Shown here: one piece after another, positions 26,653 through 34,948 of the stretch
Position numbering within the stretch: the stretch's first letter is position 1
Layout of the letters: each line of letters opens with the position of its first letter
Translations under genes and position numbers: made by a program
NCBI GenBank assembly: GCA_021813445.1
Contig: JAKAKP010000113.1
Span: 34,618-98,617, forward strand
Direction of reading: 5' to 3'
DNA length: 64,000 bases
Source of the DNA: Deltaproteobacteria bacterium
GTDB lineage: Bacteria > Desulfobacterota > Desulfobaccia > Desulfobaccales > 0-14-0-80-60-11
The notes under the pieces: generated by a model
Told to the model about the DNA's origin: nothing
Databases searched by the model: none
Seen by the model: the letters and a program-made list of their open reading frames with translations, nothing else

Positions 26653-27456
26653 ATGATGAAACTCGGATTTATCGGCCTGGGAAACCTTAGGTTTAAGTCA
26701 GACCAAAAGCCGGCCGCAATTAATGGGTGGATATGTTCATCCCACCCCGAAATCATCTGGGACGCCCCGGGCACATGTCCCCGCTGCCGGCTGGATTTGG
26801 AGCCGGGAAACCTGCCGGTGGCCGAAACTATGCCGGCACCCCCATCCGCCCGGCGTAGGTTCCTCAAATCGGCTTTCGTCCTCCTCTCCGGCCTCTTCTG
26901 GTTGGCCTCTCCCCTGCGCCGGGGAGTATCCGCACAAGGTATGGGCTCAGGAGGCGGTGGGGGCATGATGGGTGGCGGCATGATGGGCCATGGAGGTATG
27001 ATGGGCGGCGTCCGGCTACCGGAAAAATTGCCCACCCCCCAAAGCCAGCAATGGTTGGGCAATTTGCGGGAAATCCTCTCCCTGGAAAGGCTGTCCCGGG
27101 TACAGTATCAGACCGACGAAGATAAGTTTCAGGTTTACCGGCCCTACATGATGATCATCCCCCAGGAAGAAAACCACATCCAGTGGATCAGCCAATTATT
27201 TGCCGCGTACGGCTTATCCGCCGCCGGCCCCACTCCCGCCATCAAGAGGTCCCAAACCATAGCCCAGGCATATGAAATCGCCATGGGTCTGGAGTCCGAC
27301 CTCATACCCCGATACGACTGGCTGATCAGCAACGCCGAGGACAGCGACACCGGCCGGGTGTTGAACACGATCCTGCATCAAACCAGGATGCACTACCGGA
27401 TGTTCAGCATGGCCTTGCGCATGGGCGGAATGATGGGGCCGGGCATGATGAGATGA
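26653..27456 (+). CDS. Heavy-metal-binding domain, Tat-like anchor and ferritin-like domain in one protein
   Basis: About 267 residues. Residues ~26-53 (WICSSHPEIIWDAPGTCPRCRLDL, read in parts) match the heavy-metal-binding motif YxCPMHPE-PGxCPxCGM. Then comes RRRFLKSAFVLLSGLFWLASP, which looks like a twin-arginine signal or anchor, a Gly/Met-rich linker (GGGMMGGGMMGHGGMMGG), and a helical C-terminal domain of about 160 residues (EENHIQWISQLFAAYG; Met-rich end) resembling DUF2202/ferritin-like proteins. The ATG at 26653 follows AAGAGGAG. It lies 49 bases downstream of the response regulator. A shorter product starting just before the Tat motif is possible. Confidence 0.65.
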   Translation: MMKLGFIGLGNLRFKSDQKPAAINGWICSSHPEIIWDAPGTCPRCRLDLEPGNLPVAETMPAPPSARRRFLKSAFVLLSGLFWLASPLRRGVSAQGMGSGGGGGMMGGGMMGHGGMMGGVRLPEKLPTPQSQQWLGNLREILSLERLSRVQYQTDEDKFQVYRPYMMIIPQEENHIQWISQLFAAYGLSAAGPTPAIKRSQTIAQAYEIAMGLESDLIPRYDWLISNAEDSDTGRVLNTILHQTRMHYRMFSMALRMGGMMGPGMMR

Positions 27457-27492
27457 AGGCCTAAGGCCCAAATCACCAGACTCTGCGTTAGT

Positions 27493-28659
27493 TTATTTTT
27501 CACAGGGCATGCCGCAGCAGGTACAGAGCTTTTCCTCTTTCAGGGCTTCATAGCCCTCCCGGACCAGAACGGCTGCAATGAGCAGGCCGATAATAGGGTC
27601 CGCCTGCCAGATGCCGTAGAGGTAATTCAGACCGAGCCCAATAAAGAGAGCCAGGGAAAGCATGGCGCAGGCCAGGGTTTGCTTGGAGTCGGCCATGAGG
27701 CTGGCGCTGCCCAAAGATTTTCCGGTTTGGTATTTGATATAGAACAGTCCCGGCATGACGATGAGGGATACGAGAGCAACGATGATTCCCAAGAGGCTGG
27801 GAGCGGGCACCTCCTGGAAGAGCAGTTTCTTCACTGATTCATAGATCACGTAGGCCGCCAGAATGAAGAAGGCGTAGCCCACCAGGCGGATGGCCTTTTT
27901 CTCCAGGCGCTCTTCTTCCGCTTCAGTAAGGTTGGCATGATGCCGGAAGCGCCAGATCATCACGCCGCCGGAGAAGGACTCCACCAGGCTGTCCAGGCCA
28001 AAGCCCAACAAGGCGATGCTTCCCGACAGCCACCCGGCCAGGATGGAGATCAAGCCCTCCAGAATGTTGTAAGCGACGGTAAGGTAGGATAACCAGAGGG
28101 CCTTCTTTTGGAGGTTACTTCTCATAACCAACCCCCCTTCTGTTGATCCCCGCCATTCAGTATTGCCGTCAAATTGCCCAACTGCCCCTCGTCTTTTCAT
28201 CCACCACCAGGCCCCGATAATGGAGATGGTGGTGACCACGGCCACCAGGGGCTTGGCCAGGGGGAGAAACCCGGCGCCGAACAGGCTCAGGTAAACCACC
28301 AGCATGGGGGAGCCGCAGCAGCCCACCAGGAAGCAGCCCGCCAGGGCCAGGAAGCCCGAGAGGGTCACTCCGCCGAAAGCCAGAGTTTTGCCGGAACAGA
28401 AGCGCTCTTCCCGGTAACGGCGCAGGGCCGCGGCGGCAAAGGCCAGGGACAGGGCGTAGGAATAGCCCAGCCAGTAGCCCTGGGTTTGCAGATAGCGATG
28501 CAGCCAGGAGGCAGCGGACCCCACCGGGGACGCCCACCGGGCCTGGGCCGGGTCAACTTCCGGAAACAGACCGGACCAGACATAGTGCGCCACCGCCACC
28601 CCCAGAAAGACCCCCAGAGGCAGCAGGAAGCGCCGCAATTTCTGCTTAAACCCGGTCAT
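27493..28659 (-). CDS. Cation diffusion facilitator with an extra N-terminal membrane domain (possible gene fusion)
   Basis: An open frame of 388 residues. Residues 1-165 contain about five helices and the motif FLVGCCGSPMLVVYLSLFG. Residues ~179-388 are a CDF-type transporter of 210 residues (YNILEGLISILAGWLSGSIALLGFGLDSLVESFSG, MADSKQT, WQADPIIGLLIAAVLV, C-terminal CTCCGMPC). The ~25 residues between look like translated spacer (QFDGNTEWRGSTEGG), and an ATG at 28125 with AAGGGGGG upstream could start the CDF part alone. The first ATG overlaps the upstream gene's stop (ATGA). It belongs to the ArsR-controlled group at 27493-30685. Confidence 0.72.
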   Translation of the reverse strand: MTGFKQKLRRFLLPLGVFLGVAVAHYVWSGLFPEVDPAQARWASPVGSAASWLHRYLQTQGYWLGYSYALSLAFAAAALRRYREERFCSGKTLAFGGVTLSGFLALAGCFLVGCCGSPMLVVYLSLFGAGFLPLAKPLVAVVTTISIIGAWWWMKRRGAVGQFDGNTEWRGSTEGGLVMRSNLQKKALWLSYLTVAYNILEGLISILAGWLSGSIALLGFGLDSLVESFSGGVMIWRFRHHANLTEAEEERLEKKAIRLVGYAFFILAAYVIYESVKKLLFQEVPAPSLLGIIVALVSLIVMPGLFYIKYQTGKSLGSASLMADSKQTLACAMLSLALFIGLGLNYLYGIWQADPIIGLLIAAVLVREGYEALKEEKLCTCCGMPCEK

Positions 28660-29069
28660 GGCCGGGTCACCTTCTCCAATTTGTCCGCCACAAACAGGAG
28701 CTTGCCTTTGACCTCCTGGGCCTGCCCCTCTATCCGCACCAAGTCGCCCATGGAGGGTGCAGGGCCGCGCCATTGCACCGGCAAGGTCAGTTGGGCGCAG
28801 GTGGTGACGCCGCAAGCCTGGAATTCCCCGCGATCAATGAGGGAAATCGCCTGCTGCTCCGGAGCGACGGCGCTCACCACCCCTTCAAGACTCACCTTTC
28901 CCCGGTAACGGTCCACATTTTTCATGAAATCATCGACTCCCAAAACCTTTGGTGAGGAAGCGGCCACCTCGCCGGCCTGGAGGTCTTGGCCCATACTGAA
29001 AACCAACAAAAAAGCGATCGCCATTGTAGTAATGAAGGCAACGGTTAATGGCTTGCTACGACTTTGCAT
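28656..29069 (-). CDS. Secreted OB-fold-like protein
   Basis: A 137-residue protein with an N-terminal signal or anchor helix (FITTMAIAFLLVFSMG). The rest (YRGKVSLEGVVSAVAPEQQAISLIDRGEF, then MGDLVRIEGQAQEVKGKLLFVADKLE) has the strand pattern of a small OB fold, and two Cys lie in ACGVTTCAQL. No specific function was recognised. It is translationally coupled to the downstream transporter gene through an ATGA overlap. Confidence 0.6.
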   Translation of the reverse strand: MQSRSKPLTVAFITTMAIAFLLVFSMGQDLQAGEVAASSPKVLGVDDFMKNVDRYRGKVSLEGVVSAVAPEQQAISLIDRGEFQACGVTTCAQLTLPVQWRGPAPSMGDLVRIEGQAQEVKGKLLFVADKLEKVTRP

Positions 29070-29138
29070 TTATCTGGTCCTCTTAACGAAGGGATTTGGC
29101 TTGGAAGGCGGCAGCCGACCGGCTGCCTCTCAGGTCCC

Positions 29139-30314
29139 TCAGGCTCCGGCCTCGTGGCAGGCAGGCCCGCAAGCGACGTTGGCCAGGGTGACCGGGGGAG
29201 CCAATTCTGGCGCGGCATCTTGCACGAACGGCTCCCCGACACGCAAACTCTCCTCGGCCCGGGCCAGTTCCCGGCCCAGATAGGCGGCGTGGTCCAGGCG
29301 GGAGATTAATCCCCGGTCAATGGCCGGAAAATAAAGCTCCGCGGCGCTGGCGCCATCAATCACCGTATCCAGTATACCGTCATTGAGGTAATGCTCCAGG
29401 GAAAGCATCCCTCGGCTCCGGTCCACATAAATCACGAAATAACCGGCTGGATCGCTGACCATGCGAGAGGGGAGATAACCGGGGACCGGCTCCACGACCC
29501 GGCTGGCGGCATAGGGTCTGGCAGGTCCCGGATTCCGGGCGGCGCAACGCCTCGCCTCCGAGATAACCGTCATGGCCTCAACTTCCCCGATGAGGTCAAT
29601 TACCTCCACCACCTCCCGGAAGTGGGCCACGGCCTCGGGGCTAAGGTTCTTCAGCAGGGGCCGCCGCCCCCGAGCACTGACAATACGCCGGCGGTTATCA
29701 ATCCCTTTCTGAGCCAGCGCTACCAGCGATTGCCCCGGATAGTGCCCCACGGCTTGCTTGGAGTCGGGGCCGCAGACAATTACAAAACGCAGGTGGGGGT
29801 TGGCCAGGACATTTTGAATGAGGCGCTCGATGCCCAGGTTTTCGGTATGCAGCGTCCCGACCATGGCGATTTCCGGCCCGGCCTCCCGAACCACCGCCGT
29901 CGCCAAGTCCTCAGCCGTGAGGCAGCATATAGCCACGGGTGCCTGATAGCGCAGCACCTGATAGGCTCCGGGCAGAGGCGGCCACCCCCGGCGCTCCACC
30001 ACCTTTTCGGTGGGGCAGACTTCCAGGTCGGCCACGGCTCCGCCCAAAGCCAGGGTTAAAGCGTTAAGCGCGAGCGGCGGAATACAGACTTCGCACCCCA
30101 GGCACTCATAGCGTTGCTCTGTCAGACACTGCTTTGCCGCCAGCGTTATTTCCCTGAGTTCTTTTGGACCTTCTCCCTCCGGGAACGCTTTCTCCAGGGA
30201 CAGGAGAAGGTTATGAAAGCAGCCGCAGGCCCAGCATTTCTCGGCGGCCATGGCCTCTTGCAAATACGTCAGGGCTTCTTTTAAAGCCCGCTCTTTTTCT
30301 CTGGTTAAATTCAT
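29139..30314 (-). CDS. MtrA-like protein (tetrahydromethanopterin S-methyltransferase subunit A homologue)
   Basis: A 391-residue protein. The N-terminal 90 residues are helical with Cys pairs (CWACGCF, CLGCEVC). Residues ~110-240 match the corrinoid-binding subunit MtrA of methanogens (VAICCLTAEDL, GTLHTENLGIERLIQNVLANPHLRFVIVCGPDSK, read in parts; GHYPGQSLVAL). The C-terminal part resembles the domain often fused to such bacterial MtrA homologues. Known bacterial relatives have no assigned role; a corrinoid or methyl-transfer function is possible. Its stop is 69 bases before the OB-like gene, and its start overlaps the ArsR gene's stop. Confidence 0.72.
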   Translation of the reverse strand: MNLTREKERALKEALTYLQEAMAAEKCWACGCFHNLLLSLEKAFPEGEGPKELREITLAAKQCLTEQRYECLGCEVCIPPLALNALTLALGGAVADLEVCPTEKVVERRGWPPLPGAYQVLRYQAPVAICCLTAEDLATAVVREAGPEIAMVGTLHTENLGIERLIQNVLANPHLRFVIVCGPDSKQAVGHYPGQSLVALAQKGIDNRRRIVSARGRRPLLKNLSPEAVAHFREVVEVIDLIGEVEAMTVISEARRCAARNPGPARPYAASRVVEPVPGYLPSRMVSDPAGYFVIYVDRSRGMLSLEHYLNDGILDTVIDGASAAELYFPAIDRGLISRLDHAAYLGRELARAEESLRVGEPFVQDAAPELAPPVTLANVACGPACHEAGA

Positions 30315-30685
30315 TTGCTTCTTGCTTTGGCCTCTTCACTGAGACAGAGGCCGTGGTCCAGGATTTCGATGACGCACGGGTCCACAATCCGGTAATAGAT
30401 ATTGTTGCCGTTGCGCCGGGAGCCCACAATGCCCCGGTCCGCCAGGCGGGTGAGCTGATTGGAGATGGCCTGGGGTTTCATGGCCAAAAGGTCCGACATT
30501 TCCGACACGCACATTTCTCCCGCCCTTACCAGGGCATGGAGCATCCTGAGGCGGGTATCATTGGCCAAGGTCTTGAAGAGCGCCACCAATTCTCCCGCCT
30601 GCATCGCGGTCAAGAGTTCCCTTTCCCCCAACGGAGGCTTGGGCAGGCAAGCGTTTAGAGAAGGTTCTGGCTCTCTGGAATTCAT
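30311..30685 (-). CDS. ArsR/SmtB-family metalloregulator
   Basis: A 124-residue winged-helix repressor. The HTH is in EMSDLLAMKPQAISNQLTRLADRGIVGSRRNG. Cys residues in GEMCVSEMS (the helix used by ArsR/CadC) and in the C-terminal helix DPCVIEILDHGLCL suggest thiolate metal sensing. It is the first gene of a group with the MtrA-like, OB-like and CDF genes, whose last member suggests a divalent metal ligand. A palindromic operator lies 12 bases upstream of its start. Confidence 0.9.
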   Translation of the reverse strand: MNSREPEPSLNACLPKPPLGERELLTAMQAGELVALFKTLANDTRLRMLHALVRAGEMCVSEMSDLLAMKPQAISNQLTRLADRGIVGSRRNGNNIYYRIVDPCVIEILDHGLCLSEEAKARSK

Positions 30686-30696
30686 ATTACGATATT

Positions 30697-30716
30697 AATA
30701 CATTGAATAGTGTATT
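30697..30716. promoter_or_regulatory. Probable ArsR-family operator
   Basis: AATACATTGAATAGTGTATT is an imperfect palindrome with perfect AATACA/TGTATT ends. It sits immediately upstream of the ArsR gene, in the gap to the divergent PiT gene. Confidence 0.6.
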
Positions 30717-30896
30717 TCAAGTGGTAAAATTCCAGGAATCAACATCTGGTTTTGGTTGCTAAAAATGCGCAAAGGTCGTTAGCCGGGAAGAATCCCTCGT
30801 TCTCCCTTCAAAAAAGTAACCGCTGTTACATTTTTCTCTTGCCATTTAATATTTCCATGAGTAATTTAAGTTACAGATAAATTTGGGAGGAGAAAA

Positions 30897-31872
30897 ATGG
30901 AAAATCAAATCTTGGTTATCGCGATGGTAGCATCTGGCCTATTTTTTGGCTGGACCATCGGCTCCCACTACACCGGCGCCACCATGGGCATGGCCTACGG
31001 GTCAGGGGTGATCAAAAGTCCTCCTGGTGGCGACGATTTTGATCGCGTTCTTCTTGCTCCTGGGAGCTACCTTTGAGAGCCACAACGTCGTGACGACGGT
31101 AGGCACCGGGATCATCCGGGGTGAAGACATGACTCCCTTGGGGGCCATGGTGATGATGCTCACCGCCGCCCTGGTGACCGCGGCCAACACCTGGATGAAA
31201 TGGCCGGTGTCCACCTCCCAGCTGGCCTGCTTTTCGGTGGTGGGAGCCGCCCTGGCCATGGGGGCTCCGGTTTTCTGGAAAACCACTATCGTCTTTCTGT
31301 GCATCACCTGGGTGGGTACTCCCCTGATGGCGGCCGTCCTGGGTTACTTCTTTACCCACTTTACCGATTGGTTCCGGAAAGGGAAATCTGAAAGAGGGGA
31401 CAAGATCATGGGGTATGCCCTGCTGGTGGCCTGCTGCTATGCGGCCTACACCCTGGGGTGCAACAATACCGGCAACGCGGTAGGGGTCTTTTTCGGTCTG
31501 GGGATGACCACCCCCATGAAGGCCGGGTTCATCGGCGGCATCGCCATGGCCATCGGCGCCCTGACCTGGGGGCGGCCCATCCTGGAAAAGGTGGGCAAGG
31601 GCATCGTGCAACTCGATTTGAGCATGGGTGTGGGAGCCAAAGCGGCCCAAAGCATCACTGCCCATACTGCTGCCGCCCTGGGCTTTCCCACCTCCATGAA
31701 CCAGGCCCTCATCGGCGGCGTGGGCGGCGCCGGGGGCGCCCGGGGGCTGAAAACGGTGGATATGGCGGCCATGAAAGAAATCGTCATTTCCTGGTTTCTG
31801 ACCCCGGTGGTGGCCGGTATTGTCTCATTTATCCTTTACTCCGTCCTGGCCTATAATCTCAATATTCATTGA
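30897..31872 (+). pseudogene. PiT-family inorganic phosphate transporter, frameshifted
   Basis: The first frame starts at ATG 30897 after GGGAGGAG and encodes a typical PiT beginning (GLFFGWTIGSHYTGATMG, then YGSGVIK). At an A4 run (31014-31017) the match jumps to the next frame (VLLVATILIAFFLLLGATFESHNVV and onward), which continues to 31872 through the second PiT repeat (FPTSMNQALIGGVGGAGGARG). Removing one A restores a protein of about 324 residues. It could be a base-call error, a recent inactivation or a slippage site. It is 11 bases upstream of the tandem Usp gene. Confidence 0.82.
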
Positions 31873-31883
31873 AGGAGCCAGCC

Positions 31884-32765
31884 ATGTTCAAAAAAATCCT
31901 ATACCCCACCAGGTTTGAGGAGTTCTCGCTGCCGATTCTCGGGAGCATCGCTTGTTTGCAACGGGCAGGCCTGGAAGAAGTGGTCTTGCTTTATGTCATT
32001 GACACCGACAGTTTCCAAACCGAGGTGGATGGCGGGGTCCGCCTCAATCTCGACCTGATTCGCCAAGGCGCTATGAGGAAGCTCGACGCCTTAAGCGAGG
32101 CTTTGCGATCGTCCGGTGTCGGGGCCAAAATCGCGATCAGTATCGGGCCACTGGTTCCGGAGATTATTAAAACCGCCGACAAGGAGGACGTCGACCTGAT
32201 CGTGGCCGGCCGGCAGAAGCGGGATATTTTGGGAGAACTGTTCGTCGGGTCCACCACGGACCGGATCATCCGCCAGGCCGAGGTGCCGGTCCTGGTGGCC
32301 AAATACCATACCCTCCAGGAAGTTGAAGGCAAGGTGCAGGAGGTCTTCTGCCGCGACCTCTTCCGCAAGGTCCTCTATCCCACCGATTGGTCCCCTTTTG
32401 CCGAGCGGGTCAAGACGTTTCTTCCCGCCCTCCGCCAGGTAGGCGCCTCCGAAATCGTGTTGGTCCATGTCGTGGAAGAATTGCCGTCCGAGGCCCAATA
32501 TCTGAATCGAGAGGCGCTAATTAAAAGTGTGGAAGAAAAAATGGCGGCCCTGGAACGGGAGATGCAAGCCCAGGGTTTCCAGGTGAAGAGCCATGCCCTT
32601 ATAGGGAAACCTTATCTGGAAATCAATCGCTTGGCCACCGAAGAGGATGTTTCACTCATCGTCATGGGCTCCCACGGCATGGGCTTTGTGGAGGGAATGT
32701 TATGGGGGAGTGTCTCCCAGAGGGTGGTGGAATACAGTGAGAAGCCGGTCCTAGTGGTGAAATGA
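31884..32765 (+). CDS. Tandem universal stress protein
   Basis: Two UspA domains in 293 residues: FKKILYPTRFEEFS near residue 2 and FRKVLYPTDWSPFAERV near 160. The second domain has the ATP-binding GSHGMGFVEGMLWGSVSQRVVEYSEKPVLVVK motif (G-2x-G-9x-G-S type); the first has a weaker one (GRQKRDILGELFVGSTTDRII). The ATG at 31884 follows GAAGGAG. It is adjacent to the PiT permease and probably co-transcribed with it. Confidence 0.9.
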   Translation: MFKKILYPTRFEEFSLPILGSIACLQRAGLEEVVLLYVIDTDSFQTEVDGGVRLNLDLIRQGAMRKLDALSEALRSSGVGAKIAISIGPLVPEIIKTADKEDVDLIVAGRQKRDILGELFVGSTTDRIIRQAEVPVLVAKYHTLQEVEGKVQEVFCRDLFRKVLYPTDWSPFAERVKTFLPALRQVGASEIVLVHVVEELPSEAQYLNREALIKSVEEKMAALEREMQAQGFQVKSHALIGKPYLEINRLATEEDVSLIVMGSHGMGFVEGMLWGSVSQRVVEYSEKPVLVVK

Positions 32766-32834
32766 GGTCACCCGGTTGTCCTCTCAGCAGGAGAAAGCCA
32801 AACCTGGTTCCTTAAGAAAGGGGGAAGCGAGACA

Positions 32835-34007
32835 GTGCGCACGGTTTTAATCTTAGGCTTTGTCAGTTTGCTTACGGACATCAGCAGCGAGATGGTCTAT
32901 CCGCTCCTGGCCCTTTATCTCACTACCACCCTGGGGGCGACCCCAGCCATTGTCGGCATTATTGAAGGCATCGCCGAGAGCCTGGCCAGCCTCCTCAAGA
33001 CCTATTCTGGCTACGTCTCCGACAAGGTGCAGAGACGTAAGCCCTTAGCCATCCTGGGTTATGGTTCGGCCACGTTCGGCAGGCTCTTTCTGTATTTCTC
33101 CACTTCGTGGTCCTGGGTGCTTTGGGGCCGGGTGATAGACCGGTTCGGCAAAGGGGTGCGCACCGCCCCTAGAGATGCACTTATTGCCGAAGCCTCCGCT
33201 GCCGGCCGGCTCGGCCATTCCTTCGGCTTGCACCGGGCCCTCGACACCCTGGGAGCCGTGATAGGCATCGCTATCGCTTATTTCCTCTTCACGAGCACTC
33301 ACGGAAACTACACCAGGATATTTCTATATTCCATGATTCCCGGCATTATTGGGGTACTCCTGCTTTTCAGTGTGAAGGAAAAAAAGCCCCAATTAAAGTC
33401 GGTGAAATTGCACCCCTTGGCAGGCTGGCGAAACCTCAGTCCGCGACTCAAGGCATTTTTTCTGGTGGCTTTCCTTTTCACTCTGGGAAACTCATCCAAT
33501 CAGTTCCTGCTCCTGCGGGCGAATTACCTGGGATTTAAGGCGGCAGATGTTATTCTCGTCTATCTCCTATACAATATCGTCTATGCCTTGAGCGCTTATC
33601 CCGCGGGGCGGCTTTCCGATCATATTGGGAGAAGGACTCTCTTGGTATGCGGCTACCTTTTCTACGGCTTGGTCTACTTCGGCTTCTCCGTGGCTTCTGA
33701 AAAATTGCACGTCTGTGGCCTTTTCGGGATTTACGGACTTTACAGCGGGCTGACGGAGGGGGTGGAAAAGGCCCTGGTGGCAGAGTTGTGTCCCGGCGAG
33801 AGCCGGGCCACCATGCTGGGGGTTCATGCGACCCTCGTCGGCATCGGCCTGTTGCCGGCCTCGGTGGTCGGCGGGCTGCTATGGAGGATGATCAGCCCTG
33901 AAGCCACTTTTTACTTCGGCGGCGCGGTGGGGGTCTTAAGCGCCTTAGGGATGTACCTGGTCGTTCCCAAGCTGAAGCCTGTCGCATGTTTCCAATATCC
34001 CAAATAA
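32835..34007 (+). CDS. MFS transporter
   Basis: A 390-residue permease of about 12 helices. The N terminus TDISSEMVYPLLALYLTTTLG and the conserved loop RFGKGVRTAPRDALIAEA between helices are typical of a bacterial MFS branch often found near metal or stress genes. The substrate is unknown. A GTG start follows GGGGGAAG. A distant relative with the same NPARDAM-type loop lies at 58387. Confidence 0.88.
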   Translation: MRTVLILGFVSLLTDISSEMVYPLLALYLTTTLGATPAIVGIIEGIAESLASLLKTYSGYVSDKVQRRKPLAILGYGSATFGRLFLYFSTSWSWVLWGRVIDRFGKGVRTAPRDALIAEASAAGRLGHSFGLHRALDTLGAVIGIAIAYFLFTSTHGNYTRIFLYSMIPGIIGVLLLFSVKEKKPQLKSVKLHPLAGWRNLSPRLKAFFLVAFLFTLGNSSNQFLLLRANYLGFKAADVILVYLLYNIVYALSAYPAGRLSDHIGRRTLLVCGYLFYGLVYFGFSVASEKLHVCGLFGIYGLYSGLTEGVEKALVAELCPGESRATMLGVHATLVGIGLLPASVVGGLLWRMISPEATFYFGGAVGVLSALGMYLVVPKLKPVACFQYPK

Positions 34008-34262
34008 AGGTTGTAGATTTAACTTTTCTGTGCAAACATTCCCGCTAACTCACATCCATCGCTCCTTAACTTTAGAAAAGAGCCCGGATCAACCATGCCT
34101 CCTTTCCGGGCTGCCCCGGGCCGGCGCCATCTTGGTGGAGGTGGTCCGGCCTGGGGAGTTTTCGGGCAGATCTTCTGCGGCGTTTTCGGTCATCCTACGG
34201 CAATAGTTCCCAAATAGTTCAGTGATATTGACATCAATTTGGTTTAATGTCATGGTATCCAT
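34008..34262. promoter_or_regulatory. Intergenic region with a hairpin and a palindrome before the ChrB-like gene
   Basis: AGCCCGGA/TCCGGGCT forms a hairpin near 34083-34115 that may end the MFS transcript. TGACAT-N12-ATGTCA (34229-34252) lies immediately before the ChrB-like start and could be an operator. Confidence 0.45.
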
Positions 34263-34835
34263 ATGAAATGGTTATTCTTTTCTTATAGCCTCCCTGCTGA
34301 ACCATCCAAGGCCAGGGTTTATGTCTGGCGCCAATTGCGAAAGCTGGGTGCGGTTAACCACCAGTCGGTATGGGCAATCCCCCACTCCGCCGAACGTTTA
34401 AGAGAACTTAAGAAACTCATAGAGGATATTGAAAAATATCAGGGTACCGGCCTAATCATAACCGGGAATATTTTGCTGAAGGATCAAGAAGAAAACATTA
34501 TCAAGGCGTTCATCGACTCGCGCAATGAAGAATACAAAGAGATTATTGAAAAATGTGAGGACTTCTTCAAAGAGATCGAATATGAAATTGGCCGCAAGAA
34601 TTTCATCTTCGCCGAAGTGGAAGAAAACGAAGAGGAACTGGAAAAACTGAAACAGTGGCTAAGAAAGGTGGAGAAAAGAGATATTATAAAGCCGCCTTTG
34701 CGAAAGACCGCGACTGAAAAGGTGAAGAAGTGCGAAAAGATATTCGAGGCTTTCGCCAATAGAGTTTTTGAGTATAGCCAGGCGAAAAGTAAGGCGGCCA
34801 AAGAGGAGGATATCGAGGCTGAGACGGAGAAGTAA
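34263..34835 (+). CDS. ChrB N-terminal-domain protein
   Basis: A 190-residue cytosolic protein. The start (WLFFSYSLPAEPSKARVYVWRQLRKLGAVNHQSVWAIP, read in parts) matches the N-terminal domain of ChrB, a regulator-like protein of chromate resistance. The following 120 residues are highly charged and largely helical. The C-terminal half of full ChrB is absent. There is no clear ribosome-binding site before the ATG. The ChrA gene is 15 kb away, so a shared role is uncertain. Confidence 0.75.
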   Translation: MKWLFFSYSLPAEPSKARVYVWRQLRKLGAVNHQSVWAIPHSAERLRELKKLIEDIEKYQGTGLIITGNILLKDQEENIIKAFIDSRNEEYKEIIEKCEDFFKEIEYEIGRKNFIFAEVEENEEELEKLKQWLRKVEKRDIIKPPLRKTATEKVKKCEKIFEAFANRVFEYSQAKSKAAKEEDIEAETEK

Positions 34836-34948
34836 TAGGCAAAGCTGTTTTGGCCGATGGTCAAACATGAATCTATAGGGGTTGTGCTGCCTTGATTCTG
34901 GCTGAAAAATTGAAGGGTTCTGCTCCTCTGACAAAAAGGGAATAACCC

